From: Nectonema munidae
Lineage: Eukaryota; Nematomorpha; Nectonematoida; Nectonematidae
Direction: 5' to 3'
NCBI GenBank assembly: GCA_030549495.1
Contig: JAUIRK010000201.1
Coordinates: 1-64,000, forward strand
DNA: 64,000 nucleotides
The notes under the pieces are model-generated. The model made no database searches. It was not told the DNA's origin and saw only the letters and a list, made by a program, of their open reading frames with translations. Numbering within the stretch: the first letter of the stretch is position 1; each line of letters starts with the position of its first letter. Positions 44,095-56,365 of the stretch are shown one piece after another. The position numbers were made by a program, and so were the translations under genes.

Positions 44095-44394
44095 TTTTTG
44101 ATTTTTAAAAGAATATTTATCGATTCTTTGATTAGAGAATTTTATTTTGTTTATTTGACAAATATATTAATTAATATCGTGCAAATTGCAAAAATATAGG
44201 TAATAACATTTGTAACATCGTCTTTTCAAATTAGTTATATCAAATCTTACAATGAAAAGAAAGTTGAATATTTTTTGATTTTAAAGAATATTTTTCGATT
44301 CTTTGATTACATAATTTTATTTTGCTTATTTGGCAAATATATTATTTAAAATCGTGCAATTGCAAAAATATAGGTAATAACTTTTGTAACATCC
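44095..44394. repeat. Direct duplication, two copies of about 125 bases
   Basis: 44095-44220 and 44270-44394 share AGAATATTT.TCGATTCTTT, ATTTTATTTTG, CAAATATATTA, ATCGTGCAA and TTTTGTAACATC with scattered differences. They lie between the two facing LINE copies. Confidence 0.8.
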
Positions 44395-44620
44395 AGAGTC
44401 CGCGCTAACCAAAATTTTGGGGAGAGGGGAGGCGGGGGCTCAAAGGAGCTGAAACTATATATTATGAAAATACACACTATAAAATTTTCCTTTCTAGAAG
44501 CAAATTCGATCAACATCGGAAACAAGAGCTAAAGAAGGTCATAAAAGTAAGGTGATGAGGATTGAGGAGTAAAATTATCTATTATAAAACAAAAGTGAAA
44601 GAAGAAAATCATTTTATTAA
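44395..44620 (-). mobile_element. hAT terminal fragment, same family as 62699-63245
   Basis: Begins CCAGAGTCCGCGC and then a G-rich subterminal part (GGGGAGAGGGGAGGCGGGGG). From 44447 to 44620 it matches 63058-63240 in reverse (for example CTTCTAGAAATGGA versus its reverse copy, and CCTCAATCCTCATCACC). No coding remains. Confidence 0.7.
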
Positions 44621-44756
44621 GGGTGAGACTTTTTACCCAAATATACCCAAATACACCGAAATAGATGAAAACAAATTTATATATTCAAAGAATAAGTGAA
44701 ATATACATAGAATATTTATTCTCAGGATAAAACTAATATAAATTATAAATTTGGTA

Positions 44757-45121
44757 GATAGGTAGGTAGGTAGGTAGGTAGATTTCAAAGCACTTTCCAG
44801 CGTCTGCTGTTATGCTCGCGTAAGCTTGAGAATTGATTAAGGAGGATGCAATGTTGGTAGAGATAGTGAGGAGTTACAGATGTTATTCTAAAAATAGAAA
44901 GGAAAGGCAGATTAGTTTGTTATAGGGTTATCAACGGTTGTGAGAGTTGTTTCAATGGTGTCAATGAGGGTTGCTAGGGATTTTAGTAGTATTGGGTGTA
45001 ATAGAAGATCTGAGAGTGTTGTTGGAGATCTATTGAGTAAAGAAAGGCAGCGAAATAAAAGATCTTTGCGATGATAAGAGAAGATTTGACATGTGAAGAT
45101 GAGGTGGTATAGCGTTTCTAT
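44757..45121 (-). mobile_element. Second LINE copy, 3' end only, facing the first tail to tail
   Basis: (GGTA)n at 44757-44780 is the reversed 3' tail, followed by the reversed 3' untranslated region (AAAGCACTTTCCAGCG against CTGGAAAGTGCTT at 43995) and C-terminal coding (reverse reads IET..HL..TC.IF). It is clearly diverged from the copy ending at 44040. About 720 bases separate the two tails. Confidence 0.8.
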
Positions 45122-45289
45122 AAATTTGATATTGAATTATAAAAAATTAATATATATATTTTTTTTAATTAAAATTGTTTATATTATAATAATAACTTAA
45201 AATATAATAATTATTTATAAATAATAATATAATTATTTTATAATAGTAATTTTGATAACACAAAATAATTTTTTAATTTAAATAATTAC

Positions 45290-45425
45290 TAATATATGTG
45301 GCCTGGCAAGAAAATGGGTGACATAAAAATATATATCAATACTCTATTACTATTTTACTCTAAAAATATTTTATATGTTTCATATTTATGTGATATCAAT
45401 AAATCTTCTTCTTCTTCTTCTTCTT
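45290..45425 (+). mobile_element. LINE 3' tail fragment with (CTT)n
   Basis: ATATCAATAAATCTTCTTCT and further CTT units (to 45425) resemble the 3' tail of the LINE ending at 9905. No coding was recognised. Confidence 0.35.
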
Positions 45426-45559
45426 ACCAGCGCTCGTTCAAACTTAAATATCTGTCTATCTTTTTATTTTAAGCATTTATTTTATATTATTTTTAATTTC
45501 AAGTTCTTATTTGTAAACAAATAGCATATTTGTGTATATTTGGGTAAAAAGTCCTACCG

Positions 45560-47622
45560 TTTTATTAACAATATATCATTTTTAACCATAATAAATCATT
45601 AAGAATAGCTTCATGGAATGTTAGAACACTATGTCAAAGTGGCAAACTAGCAAATCTAGAAAAAAAAATGTCAAGACTTAAAATTGATATACTTGGGATA
45701 GGTGAAATGAAATGGCCAGGAGCAGAAGAATTGACCATAGAAAAATCAATAAAAATTTTGTTTTCTGGAGGACAAAAACAAAAAAAGGGGGTTGGAATTA
45801 TAATACAAAGCAGTATTAAAAATAGTGTAATTGGATATTGGTCAATTTCAGATAGAGTTTGGTTGATCAAAATAAAAGGGAACCCAATGAATATAAATAT
45901 AATTCAGGTATATGCACCAAGAGAAGAGAGAAATGAAGAAGAAATTCAAACCTTCTATACAGAATTGTCAAAAGCAAGAGAATGTTGTAAAGAACATGAA
46001 ATAATATGGGAGATTTGAACGCAAAAGTTGGAAATGGGAAGCAGGAAGATATTGTACGACCACCTGTGCTAGGGAAAAAGAATGATAGAGGAGACATGTG
46101 GGTAGAATGATGTTCGAAATATCAACAAGTGATAACAAATGCATGGTTCAAACATCACACAAGAAGGCTGTGGACTTGGGAAAGTTCAGGAACCAAATAA
46201 ATTACATCACAATCAATAAAAGTTTCAGAAACTCAGTTACAAGGGTTAATACTTACCCAGGAGCAGACTGCAATAGTGATCACAACTTACTATTTCCAGA
46301 TGTAAGAATAATATTAAAGAAAAAAACCATGTCACAAACCAATTATTAAAAGAAGTTTTGATATATTAAAGATAAATCATGAAATACAAGAAGGCTTTGC
46401 TTCTAAAACATTGAACCGTTACAACACAATATGAGGAATGGAAAAGAAAATGACCCGCAATGTCAATGGGACAATTTGCAAAAAGCTGTTCAACAATCGA
46501 TTGAGGAAATCCCTGTAACGGAAAAGAAAGGCAAGAAAGCATGGATGAGGGAGGGAATTTTGAATTTAATGGAGGAAGGAAGAAAAGTTAAAAAATAAAG
46601 ATGTGGTGAAATAGAAATAGTACAACAGAAAAATTCATAAAGAATGCATTGCAGCGAAAGAAAAGTCGATTAATGAAGAATGTCGAGTGGTTGAAGAACT
46701 TTCAAAAACAAATCCTGGAGAAATGTATGAGAAAATTAATAAGACGTTGTACAGAAAAAAAAGAATAAATAAAAACAACTTTATAATGAACAAACAAGAT
46801 AAAATTTTAATGGAAAATGAGAATTAGAAGGGAAGAATATATAAAAGAATTATACGATGATGAAGACGATAATGATAATAATCAATTAATAGAAACAAAA
46901 GAACAAGGACCAAAGTTCTTAAAAGAAGAGATTCAGAAATTTCTTAGAAATATGAAATGGAATAAAGCTGTAGGAACCGAGGGATTGTCGAAAGAAGTAC
47001 TTGAAGCATTGGAGGAAAAGGGAGTAAACATTATCACCAAATAGCGAATAAAATATATGAGGATGGAAGGATGCCAAAACAAATGAAAGAACTCTTTCAT
47101 TTGATAAACATTGAAGGAACTCTAAAATGTGAGCAACACAGAACCATAAGTATAATAAATCATATTGTAAAAGTTATATGGAAAGCAATAGCAGAAAGAA
47201 TAAATAATAGAATAAGGTTTGAATTAGAGCAAGAACAGTTTGGATTTGTTAAAGACTCAGGAACAATAAATGCAATATATACTCTTAACCGGATAATAGA
47301 TAATGTAATGGAAATTCAAAAAGAAGTTTATTTATGTTTCATTGATTACGAGAAAGCGTTTGACAGAGTGAATCACAGAAAACTTTTTAATATTTTAGAA
47401 AATTTTGGAATAGATGTTAAAGACTTGAAGATGATACAAAATGTTTATAAAATGCAAAAAGTAGAAGTGAAAGTTGGAGAGGAGATGACATCATTGATTG
47501 ATGTGAAGAAAGGAGTCAGGCAAGGTTGCGTGCTTCACCAGACCTGTTTAATATTTACGCTGAAGTCGGGATGAGAAAAGTAGAAGGTGAAGGTATAAAG
47601 ATAGGTGGGAAAAACATGATGA
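45560..47622 (+). mobile_element. RTE-like LINE, 3' truncated before the catalytic box
   Basis: Endonuclease: LRIASWNVRTLCQSGKLANL, LGIGEMKWPGAEE, MGDLNAKVGN, SDHNLLFPDVRI. This is the type often annotated as craniofacial development protein 2-like. Reverse transcriptase: FIDYEKAFDRVNHRKLF (motif A) and KKGVRQGCVL (motif B), then EGIKIGGKNMM, after which the sequence changes at about 47622, just where YADD is expected. Coding blocks 45668-46018, 46098-46349, 46817-47044 and 47071-47574 are separated by frameshifts and stops. Loss of the 3' end is unusual, because LINE copies normally lose the 5' end. Confidence 0.82.
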
Positions 47623-50040
47623 AATCTCCTCATTTTTGAAATTTTTTTCAATTATGCTTTTTTCGACTCTTAAATTCCAAACAATCTTTTCCTTACAGGG
47701 TGCTCTGCAAATTCAACACGTCTGCCTACTTATTTCATGAATACCCCCAAAATATCCAACTATAAAAAAATCATAAAAAAAGTTTTTTTTGATGGTTATG
47801 CTTCTCATGAGTGCAAGTTGAAGAATTGCTATGTTTGCAAATTTCTTTAGTTTCATTATAACTTTTAATCACTATCCTTCTTTCTCATTCTATTCCTTTC
47901 TATTTTTAAAATTAATAATTGTTTACAAGTATCAATGTATTCACAAATAACCCGCTCAAATTAATTTTCATAGATTATAGTATTTCTCACTGTTAATGGG
48001 TTATTTCTAGCGGTCTAACGGCCTTCAATAATAATCCATCAACTAATATTGTAAAAAAGTTTAAATTACGTATTATTATAGATTGTATTTTTTGTAAGTG
48101 AAAATTAAGCGAGCATAATAATTTTCACGAAGAATTTCCACGCGTGTGAGTTGAGGGTGAACTTTCTTCAAGAGATACAAGGTTTGTTTCTAGTTTTTGT
48201 ATGTATTTGTTCCTATAAAATTAGCTAGTTAGTTAGACAGGCATTACATATCTAATCGGGTTGATGCCGAATTCATAAGAATAAAAACAATTTAAAATTA
48301 AAAAGGGATAGGAAAATTTTATTCATATGAAAATATAACAAGAAGGGTAAAATTATCGACGATGATGGTGTTAAACTGATCTGTAGGTGTGGTTTGAATA
48401 AAATTTTACTCTTTCTTCATCGATATCTCAGATATGGTGTATTTTGTTATATAACTTCAATAATGATAAAATAATTTTGTTCTTGTAAATACCTTTTGGT
48501 AAATCTCGTTTTAAAACTATTATTAGTAGAGGTAAAGGTGTGTTTACATCAAAAAAGTACAATTGCGCGGCTTGTATCGAACTATGAACTTGATGCTAAA
48601 TTGGCGCTCCCATATTTTGACATTATCAAACCGGGAATAAATGGTTTTAAAAAAAGCCAAGAACAAAAATAATTAATATGAAAATTACTTTAGAGGGAAA
48701 AGATGAGTTTTTATAATTGAAAAAAGAGATAAACAATCACATTTCGAGCTAAATTTCCATAAACTTCTTTTTAGGATTAGAGATTGAAAAACTTCGCGAT
48801 TCATTGGTTAAAAGCGATGCCAAAATCTGGGAAACCAGGACATCTGGCAACCAACCTTATGTTGGATCGTAGATATCACGCCTCCCTCCCCCAGTTACTA
48901 AGTTTATCACAGACATATGATACACTTTATAGAGATTTAAAATTAAATTTGAAATAAAAGATTTTTATAGTTCAGCCATTTAGACAATTAGTCAAAGCCA
49001 GCGGCGTATCTAGAATAAGTGAAGGTATACCCGGACGGGTGTTAATTAATATAGAATATAGGTGAAAAATATAGATATATAAGTATGCAAAACAAAGCGA
49101 GATAGCGTAGCAGCTAATCATTATTCATTATTTTGACCTTTCATAGCGATTATCCATTTGGAGGAATCATAATATGTTACTAGACGAGTATTAAATTTTT
49201 TCATTACGATTCCAATGCGAATACTTGAAAAAATCTCGATTCTTATTAATCGTAAGTGTCACTACACTTCACTTTGTGATTGGCCAAGTAATTAGAAACA
49301 AATAAAATTAATTATCGTTTGAGAAGCTCTAAAGCAGTGTTTGAAAGAGCCAAATGGAAAATTCTGGAAGTAAAAACAAGTTTAGACATTTTATTTTCTT
49401 CCACTTCTGTTATTACTTTAGCCATCAAACGTTACCCGTGAACATTTTGTACACATCACAATTTTCATTCTGACTGTTTTTTTATTAAAATCAGATAAAA
49501 CTAATGAGTATTATGCGACTCGGTATTATTAGGATAACTAACACAACGTAATAAAATTAAATCCTTTTTCTTATTGTGTGAGGCATAAGATACCGTTTCA
49601 TTTCAATGCACATGTGTACACTTTTACACGTAGTTTGAATCCCTATATTCTAATTCCTGCGTTCTAATTTCCTCCTATATAGTGTGTATTATGCAATGTT
49701 ATATATGATATCTCTTATTCACAGATGTTTTTACTTTGATTGATGTTTAGTATTTTCTTGTAAACTATTAGTTTTTGAATTTTTCTTTGAACGCACTAAC
49801 CTTCATTTCATAGCTATGGATTTGTTTTGCAATTTTTGATTTTTTGTTTCCTTATTTGAACACACAACCTTTCCTTCCAAATTTGCCTACATTGGATATA
49901 ATAAAAATTTAGGATAAAAGGAAATGTTTCAAAAATGCCTGCATCTTAATCGCTTTTGGCTTTTGAAATTTTGAGTGATATCGACAATGACTTTGAGAAG
50001 TGCAATAATTGTATGAAAAACATGATATGATTTCGTTGAG
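47623..50040. other. Stretch without a recognised gene
   Basis: AT-rich. Recognised are a SINE fragment on the minus strand (48531-48596) and a possible single hAT end at 49003 (CAGCGGCGTATCTAG). Nothing else is supported. Confidence 0.5.
48531..48596 (-). repeat. SINE fragment, 3' part
   Basis: Read in reverse: TTCATAGTTCGATACAAG, GCGCAATTGTAC, GTAAACACACCTTTACC. It matches the body of the SINE copies at 26644 and 56744; the tRNA-like head is missing. Confidence 0.6.
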
Positions 50041-50600
50041 ATGGAAGATCCAACAACCGAAGAAAATGAAACTATAAATATCAATGATGATGATGATGAA
50101 GTTACTCTTGAAGTTTTTTCTAAACATGATGAATCTTCTAGTGATAATGACGAAGATGATGATGGTGACTTTTTATGATGCTGAAATAAATGATCAAAAT
50201 GAACGCTTAAAAGTTGGAGAAATTAATTGCAGTTGAAAGCCAATTCACAATGCTTTACGGCAAAGAAATATTTTGACTCAAACCCCAAGATTATTATGTT
50301 CTGTTGTCAAGTAAATTGAAGCCTTTTCATTATTTTACAGCAACGAAATGTTTCTTCATATTCTAATATATACAAATCATAAAGCTCATGAAGTACGCGC
50401 TCTGAGAATAAGAAAAATTTTAACAAACTTAATTTTCCTTGTCTAATTTTAGTGTTGATAAAGTTAACGCTAAGTGTGTTATGCCATTTTATACAAGTTG
50501 GTGTTAACAGAGATAACATGTCAACTTTACAAGAACTGTTCGTGACTGAAAGATGCAAGATTAATTTATTGGGAATGTGAGGAATCAAGAGGTTTTGCCT
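50041..50600 (+). pseudogene. piggyBac transposase remnant, N-terminal part
   Basis: An ATG starts an acidic stretch (MEDPTTEENETININDDDDE), typical of piggyBac N-termini. In other frames follow LFYSNEMFLHILIYTNHKAH (family pattern FF..E.L..IV..TN.YA) and VGVNRDNMSTLQELFVTERC (pattern G....D....S..ELW). Several frameshifts and stops are present. The match ends where the MITE at 50602 begins. Confidence 0.65.
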
Positions 50601-50601
50601 C

Positions 50602-51440
50602 AACCCTATCAGTGACGGGGCCATTTTAGCCCCCCCCCCTCCCCCAACTAAAATTTCAATTGTACAAAATTGGATGAATTATATTCTTTGAAACGTTATG
50701 AAATTTTCTAAAATCATTAGCTGCCTCTTTTGATATAATTTTCATGGTAGTTGAATGGAAAATTACCCTAATGTCAAAAACTATCAATCAAAATCAAATA
50801 GTACATTTTTTTTCAACAAAATTTTTATATTATGTCTATAGCTTATAACTCAGTATTTACATTAGATACACTATTGAAATTTTATAATCATATATATATT
50901 GGAACACATAACACTTTACACCACTATACATATTTTTCCAATAAACATGGCAACTTTGTAGCAAATGTAAACCAAAATTTTGATTGATGATAAAATTGCT
51001 TACGAAATCATTCATACAAATTTTAAATAAAATTAACTTTTTTATACCAAATCGACCATGCTGATTTCATTTCTTGACTTAGTTTTCACTATTAGGATGT
51101 GAAAATTTATAAAAGTGTCGATCAAATTTGCGGTTTTTGCCTGAAAATTGAGTTCAAAATATAATTCAAATTTTAAATAAAATATATATTTTTATATAAT
51201 ATATTTTGAAGTAAATATATTTGGCATTGATCGACAGGTTTAATTGATTTTTTGAAAGATTTGATTGATTTTCATGAAAAATAAATGACACCATCAGATT
51301 CGAAATCAATTATTAGTGGGTTTACTGTAGAATTTTGTAAAAATATTCAATATTTTAAGAAAAAAAGTGGTGCAGGGGGAATGCCCCCCCCCCCCCCCTA
51401 TTCACTGAGGAAATAAAAATAGCCTGTTACGAATAGGGTT
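50602..51440. mobile_element. 839-bp MITE with ends AACCCTAT, inserted at a piggyBac remnant
   Basis: AACCCTATCAGTGACGGGGC at the left mirrors the right end, whose reverse complement is AACCCTATTCGTAACAGGCT; both continue into ATTTT. Flanks CTCAA and GGTTATGG may be worn TTAA sites. C-runs occur just inside both ends (50629-50640 and 51384-51398). No coding. Confidence 0.55.
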
Positions 51441-51670
51441 ATGGATATATTTACTAAAGTATCGACAAGCAACTCATTCAAAAACACAAAGAAAAGTTTT
51501 CATGCAGCGTTGTGATGCCTTTGATGAAATCTTTTTTCCATACTGGTACAGAAGTTATCACAGACAGATACTTCACTTCCTAGCGACTTGCTAAAAACTT
51601 GATAAGAAAAAAAAGTTTAAGTGTTAAGTAGAAAGGGAAATGCGGGAAAAAATTCAAAGCATAACTTACC

Positions 51671-51986
51671 TTGATGAAGAATAAAATGTACAAAAAAGGG
51701 TTTTTATTTGGAACAAATTTTTTAATGCCATTATATATTTCGCTTCTTCAAAGAAGCTTTATCAAAGTTGATGAAATGAGGTTGGTGACTGATTGAGGAT
51801 GTATGCATACGATAGTGTGCAGCGTTATAATGGATACACACACTATCGTATACATCCTCAATCAGTCACCGACTTCATTTCATCAACTTTGATAAAGCTT
51901 CTTTGAAGAAGTGGAATATATAATTTTGCATTAAAAATTTTTGTTCCAAATAAAAACTTTTTTTTGTACCTTTTATTCTTCATCAT
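51671..51986. repeat. 316-bp near-palindrome (long hairpin)
   Basis: The left arm, starting TTGATGAAGAATAAAATGTAC, runs to about 51819. The right arm runs from about 51839 and ends GTACCTTTTATTCTTCATCA. The centre is GCATACGATAGTGTG ... CACACTATCGTATAC with a loop of about 19 bases. The arms are about 148 bases each and pair almost throughout, with few mismatches. No coding and no clear target duplication. It could be a MITE or a source of small RNA. Confidence 0.9.
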
Positions 51987-52719
51987 TGACCGAATGGAAG
52001 AGCCTACAATTAATTTCAACTTTAACCTACCTTACCCCACATATTCTTTCGTAAATCCTAAGGCCAAATACACTATAACAAAGGATGGTCTCTATGCTTT
52101 TACAACAGCCTTATTTTTGCTAACTTAGAAAGGACAGCTTTATGCAAGCGTGTATTTGTTGAGGGGGAGGGGTGTTAGGTAGGGCTTGCTGTTTATGCTC
52201 TGTCTTCCTCCCTTCTTTTTCCATTGATAAAATATAGAATAGAACTTTTGTATTCACTTTAGGAATAAGTGTCTCATCCCTCAGATGGTCCTTTTTGCCT
52301 AGCCATTTGAAAGCTCTCGCCAATTATTATTTGTTATGTGGACACTTTGTTAACCTATCTTTACCACTTTGGGTGATTTTCAAGATTGATAATGAGCACA
52401 AACACAAAACTTGCGTGTTTTAAGTTGAAATGGCATTGCAGTGCAACTTTTTTTTTACAAAATTAAGATACATTTTTTAAATTGTATTAAAAAATTTTCA
52501 TCTGTGTTAGTTACAAACTCTGTATATTTAACAACTCTTTCTTATGAAGATAATAGCACTCGCAAAAACTGCCTTTGTAATTATTTTTATAAATTTGAAT
52601 TTTTAAATAAATATACCTTAATTTTTTTGTTTAATTTTTTTTGTTGAATTATGCTGAAGATACAGTTGTTTAAAACTGATGGAATTTGGTGATAAAGATA
52701 AATTATTTCTAAAAAATTT

Positions 52720-55272
52720 CCTTCGTCTGACGGACTACCTTTGAATAATCTGGTAGTCAATACTTTTTTTACACCCTTCACTAAAGCTGTTTTTTTTGAA
52801 ATTTTTTCAATCAAGTATAACTAAAATAAGAAGCTGTGTTGAAAATGGCAAAAAAAGAAGTTTTTTATTGAAAATTCATAATTTTGATATTTGTTTTTTC
52901 CCAAAAAATTAACGCCATCTACAATTTTATTTTTGTTCTCATTTATTTTGTTCTTAGTCAGCTTAGGTATATGAAAGTGCTTTTATATTCAGTAAGAGAA
53001 AAAAATTATTTCAATGACAAAATCTATGCACTCATTCTCTTGTGTGCCAAGCATTTTATGCATGCAAGACATTCTTAGTCTTGATAATATGATTATAGGT
53101 TAGCGACAGACACATACAATCACTTGCATATTTTAATATAGATTATTCTGTTTTTTTTCATATCATGATTGCATCATATATGACTGCTATATTGTTTATG
53201 TTATTATAATTATAAGCATTCTAATATGCGAAATGTGATATACAAAAAATATTTTAGAACCGCTCTTATAACAAACCTGTGCCACTTTTATCTTAATCTC
53301 TGAGTTTTCCAATTCATCATCACAAATTTCATTCTTGGAATTTCCTACTTCGCAAAACTTTTTGTATCTTTACTTGTAATGTTTACTTAGGATGATAATT
53401 CTGATTTGACTTCGAGTTTTTCAGCTTCAACTTCTGTTATTTCTTCAGATTCTTGGATTTTGCAGGAAGAAATCGATGAGAATTTGGTTGCGCCAGATTC
53501 GACTAAGTACTCTTGGGATCTTCCCTCTACATTTAGGGGTAGAGTTGAAAGTATAAATATCAGAAACACTGCTAGACGTCCTTCTGGTTCTTAGGAAACA
53601 TGTAAAAATACTCCAAATGTTTTACAAGTCTTCAAGTCTTTTTTAACTCCTGAAATTATCCATCATATATACATGACAATGCAAAAACTTGAGAAAGCTT
53701 TCAGTCAACCCGCTTGTTTTGCAGTTTTATTACATTTTGGTCAAAATGGGGACCAGAAAATCAAAATAAAAGCTTCGTTTTCTTCCTACTCTATCCCATT
53801 TTCCAAAGCTGCGATTGGGCATGACATGTTTTCCCTTTTTCATGTTTTCATAAGATTTGAGACAAAGAAAGGCGCGACACCAATGATAAAATCAGTGCTA
53901 TTCGCTTTATTCACGATCACTTTGCTGAAGTTTTTTCAAAGTTTTGGACATCCCATCATGCCGTTACCATTGATGAGCAATTGGTCAGTTTCAGAGGAGA
54001 CTGTCCAGTAAAAGTTTATGATTCTCATAAACTTGGAAGATACGGCTTGAAGTTCTACCATATTTGCAATCCAAAATATTACTATCATATGCGACCTCAA
54101 ATTTACATTTCAGGTATAGAAGACTCTTCTCATTTCTCTGGAGAAGGAATAGACAAAAGATTAGTTGAAAAATCAAAACTTTTTCCAGGTTGTGGTCTTT
54201 ATTATATCTTTTATTATATACAGATCATTTTTTCACTTCCCATGCGTTAGCTGTCTGGACGTACTCTAAATGTCTTTCCTTCACCATAATGTCGAACAGA
54301 AGATTCCTTCCAATAATTTTCAGACCAACGCACTTGAAAGAGCTAAAGCTAATGAGTGTAAAAATCGGATAATCTACTCTGATTATGTCTCTATCCCTAA
54401 AAGACATGTACGTAAAAATTTTAAAGTTGTGTATATGCTATCCTATCAACATAAAAATATTCAAATCACAACCCGAAAGTATCTCAACGTACAATGAACA
54501 GAAGGGTGGTGTCGATGTGGGAAAGGATCGTAAGAAGTTATCGTGCTTAAAACCAACAAGAAAGTGGACTCTTGTTGCATTTTATAATTACTTGGACATA
54601 GGTGCCCTAATCATTTGGTTAATATTGAATTATAACTGTCCACAAGCTTCCCCCAAAGGCAAAAAGAGTGGCCGAAAATTTTTCATCAAAATGCTTACCT
54701 TTGCCATAGCAGAAGAAAGAATGAAAATTCGTTCTTCCTTTTCTGAGCTACCCTCAAATATTAAGTCTTCTATCATTTTATGGTTTTCCGATTCTCAAGC
54801 TGGTCCCAGTGAGCAAGGAAATAAAAAGAGAGCATCTTGTCATTTTTGCATTTCCAAATCTAACAAAACCACAAGAAGATGTGAAAGTTGCAAGGTTTTT
54901 ATTTTCAAAAGACACTCCTCTATTTTTTGTTCAAACTGTAAATAAAGTTAGTCTTTTTATTCAATATTTATTAATGCTTTTTTTCTGATTTTATCAAATG
55001 TGTAATTGAATGAAGCTCATATTTTAGAAAATTTTAGGAGTTTTTACTTAACAACATCTATAGAATAAACTTTTTGAAAAAAGTAAATTTTTTGCCTTTT
55101 CATCGTATTTTAATCTAAAAATCTGAATTTTAGTTTTTGTATATCTAGAAAAGTGTAAAAGTAAAATTTACAACTAATTTTTATGTGGGGTTGCCATTGA
55201 GCTAACTAGTTAAAATTCAACAAAAGTTTGCTGGTGTAAAAAATGCATAGAGTCCGTCAAGCGAAGCGTTAA
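52720..55272 (+). mobile_element. piggyBac element with decayed ends and coding region
   Basis: The right end AGTCCGTCAAGCGAAGCG (55251-55268) is followed by TTAA (55269-55272). The left CCTTCGTCTGACGGACT (52720-52736) is its inverted counterpart with two mismatches, preceded by TTTC instead of TTAA. TTTTTTACACC follows inside both ends. The coding remnant lies at 53390-54946. Confidence 0.72.
53390..54946 (+). pseudogene. piggyBac transposase pseudogene
   Basis: Across shifted frames: STFRGRVESINIRNTARRP, SFLTPEIIHHIY, IDEQLVSFRGDCPVKVYDSH followed by LGRYGLKFYHICNP (first catalytic Asp in IDEQ), FFTSHALAV, EQKGGVD, TRKWTLVAFYNYLDIGALI, and a C-terminal cysteine-rich domain (CHFC...RRCESCKVF...CSNCK). 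This is the full order of the DDE_Tnp_1_7 family with its zinc-finger tail. At least four breaks are present (stop after SGS at 53592, frame changes near 53980, 54250 and 54480). Confidence 0.85.
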
Positions 55273-56365
55273 AATTTACACAAGGTGCTTTTCGTAAAGG
55301 AGTTTTTTCATGGATACAATAAAATTACATCTGAATTTCTAGTACACCTTTATATATTCCTTTAAATAGAATATATTTAATTAAAAATAAAAAAATTCAA
55401 ACTCATTTGTTTTAAAACTTAAAAAGAAGATAAAGTGAAAGGAGCTTTGGCTCGCTAAAACGTCATAACGTTTGAAGTTTTTGTAGTTGTGTGATCACCA
55501 CTACATTCAACCTCGTCAAATCGCGAGCGAGCATCCTTTCACTTTATCTCAAGCAGGGAAACAGCAAGGGGTATGGATTCCTCTCTAATCTGGAAGAAAT
55601 ACTTGCATTATTTGAAAGCATTGCTATATTGAAGACGAAGCGCAAGACAAGTTTACCTTGCTCTTTTGTATGACCAGTGCTCTAATAAATAAAGAAAGGC
55701 TCAAAGCAACTGAAAAGCTTTTTAAATCAGGTTAGGCTATGGAATGTCGATATATCGATTTCAACGAATACTCCTTTTTCTTGCATCCATTCTAACGTGA
55801 CACGCCTTAATCAGAAAAGGTGTGCTTCATAGCAGCAAAATCAACTCCCAACGAATCTCCATTCATGTGAAAAAAAAGTATGTAAGCTGCTTTCAATTAA
55901 TTATTTTTATTGAAAGAAGAAGATGTGATTTTAGCCAAGGGCCTTGTTTTAAATTTTCAGGTTTGTTTTAAATACCGTCTTCCTAAATATTCACTTATTT
56001 TGAGTTTCTTTTAGCATAAAATCGATTTTATGATAAAAAAAATCGTTTTTCACGCTGTAGTATAAAGTTTTCGCCACATTTCTTATGACGAAGTCATACT
56101 TCTACCGCCAAAATACTCATTTCGCGGCATTTTCTTTCATTTCAAATGAGATCTTGTCAAGAAAATGCATAGTGCATGTTTAAAATGACTATTAAGTTAT
56201 GGTGGTAAATTTGAAGAAAGAAACTTTAAAAATATTTTAAAAAGTTTTCAAAATAAATGCGATGAAACAGACAGCTATATCAAATAAGTTTAACTTGATG
56301 ATTGTTCGATAAAAATATTTAAAAAGAGGGATTTTTGAAGGAAACTTTATTGATATTATTATGTA

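Noticed and set aside
52120-52323. Minus-strand frame with ARAFKWLGKKDHLRDETLIP
   Set aside because: Looks somewhat protein-like but no splice context, family or conservation can be shown.
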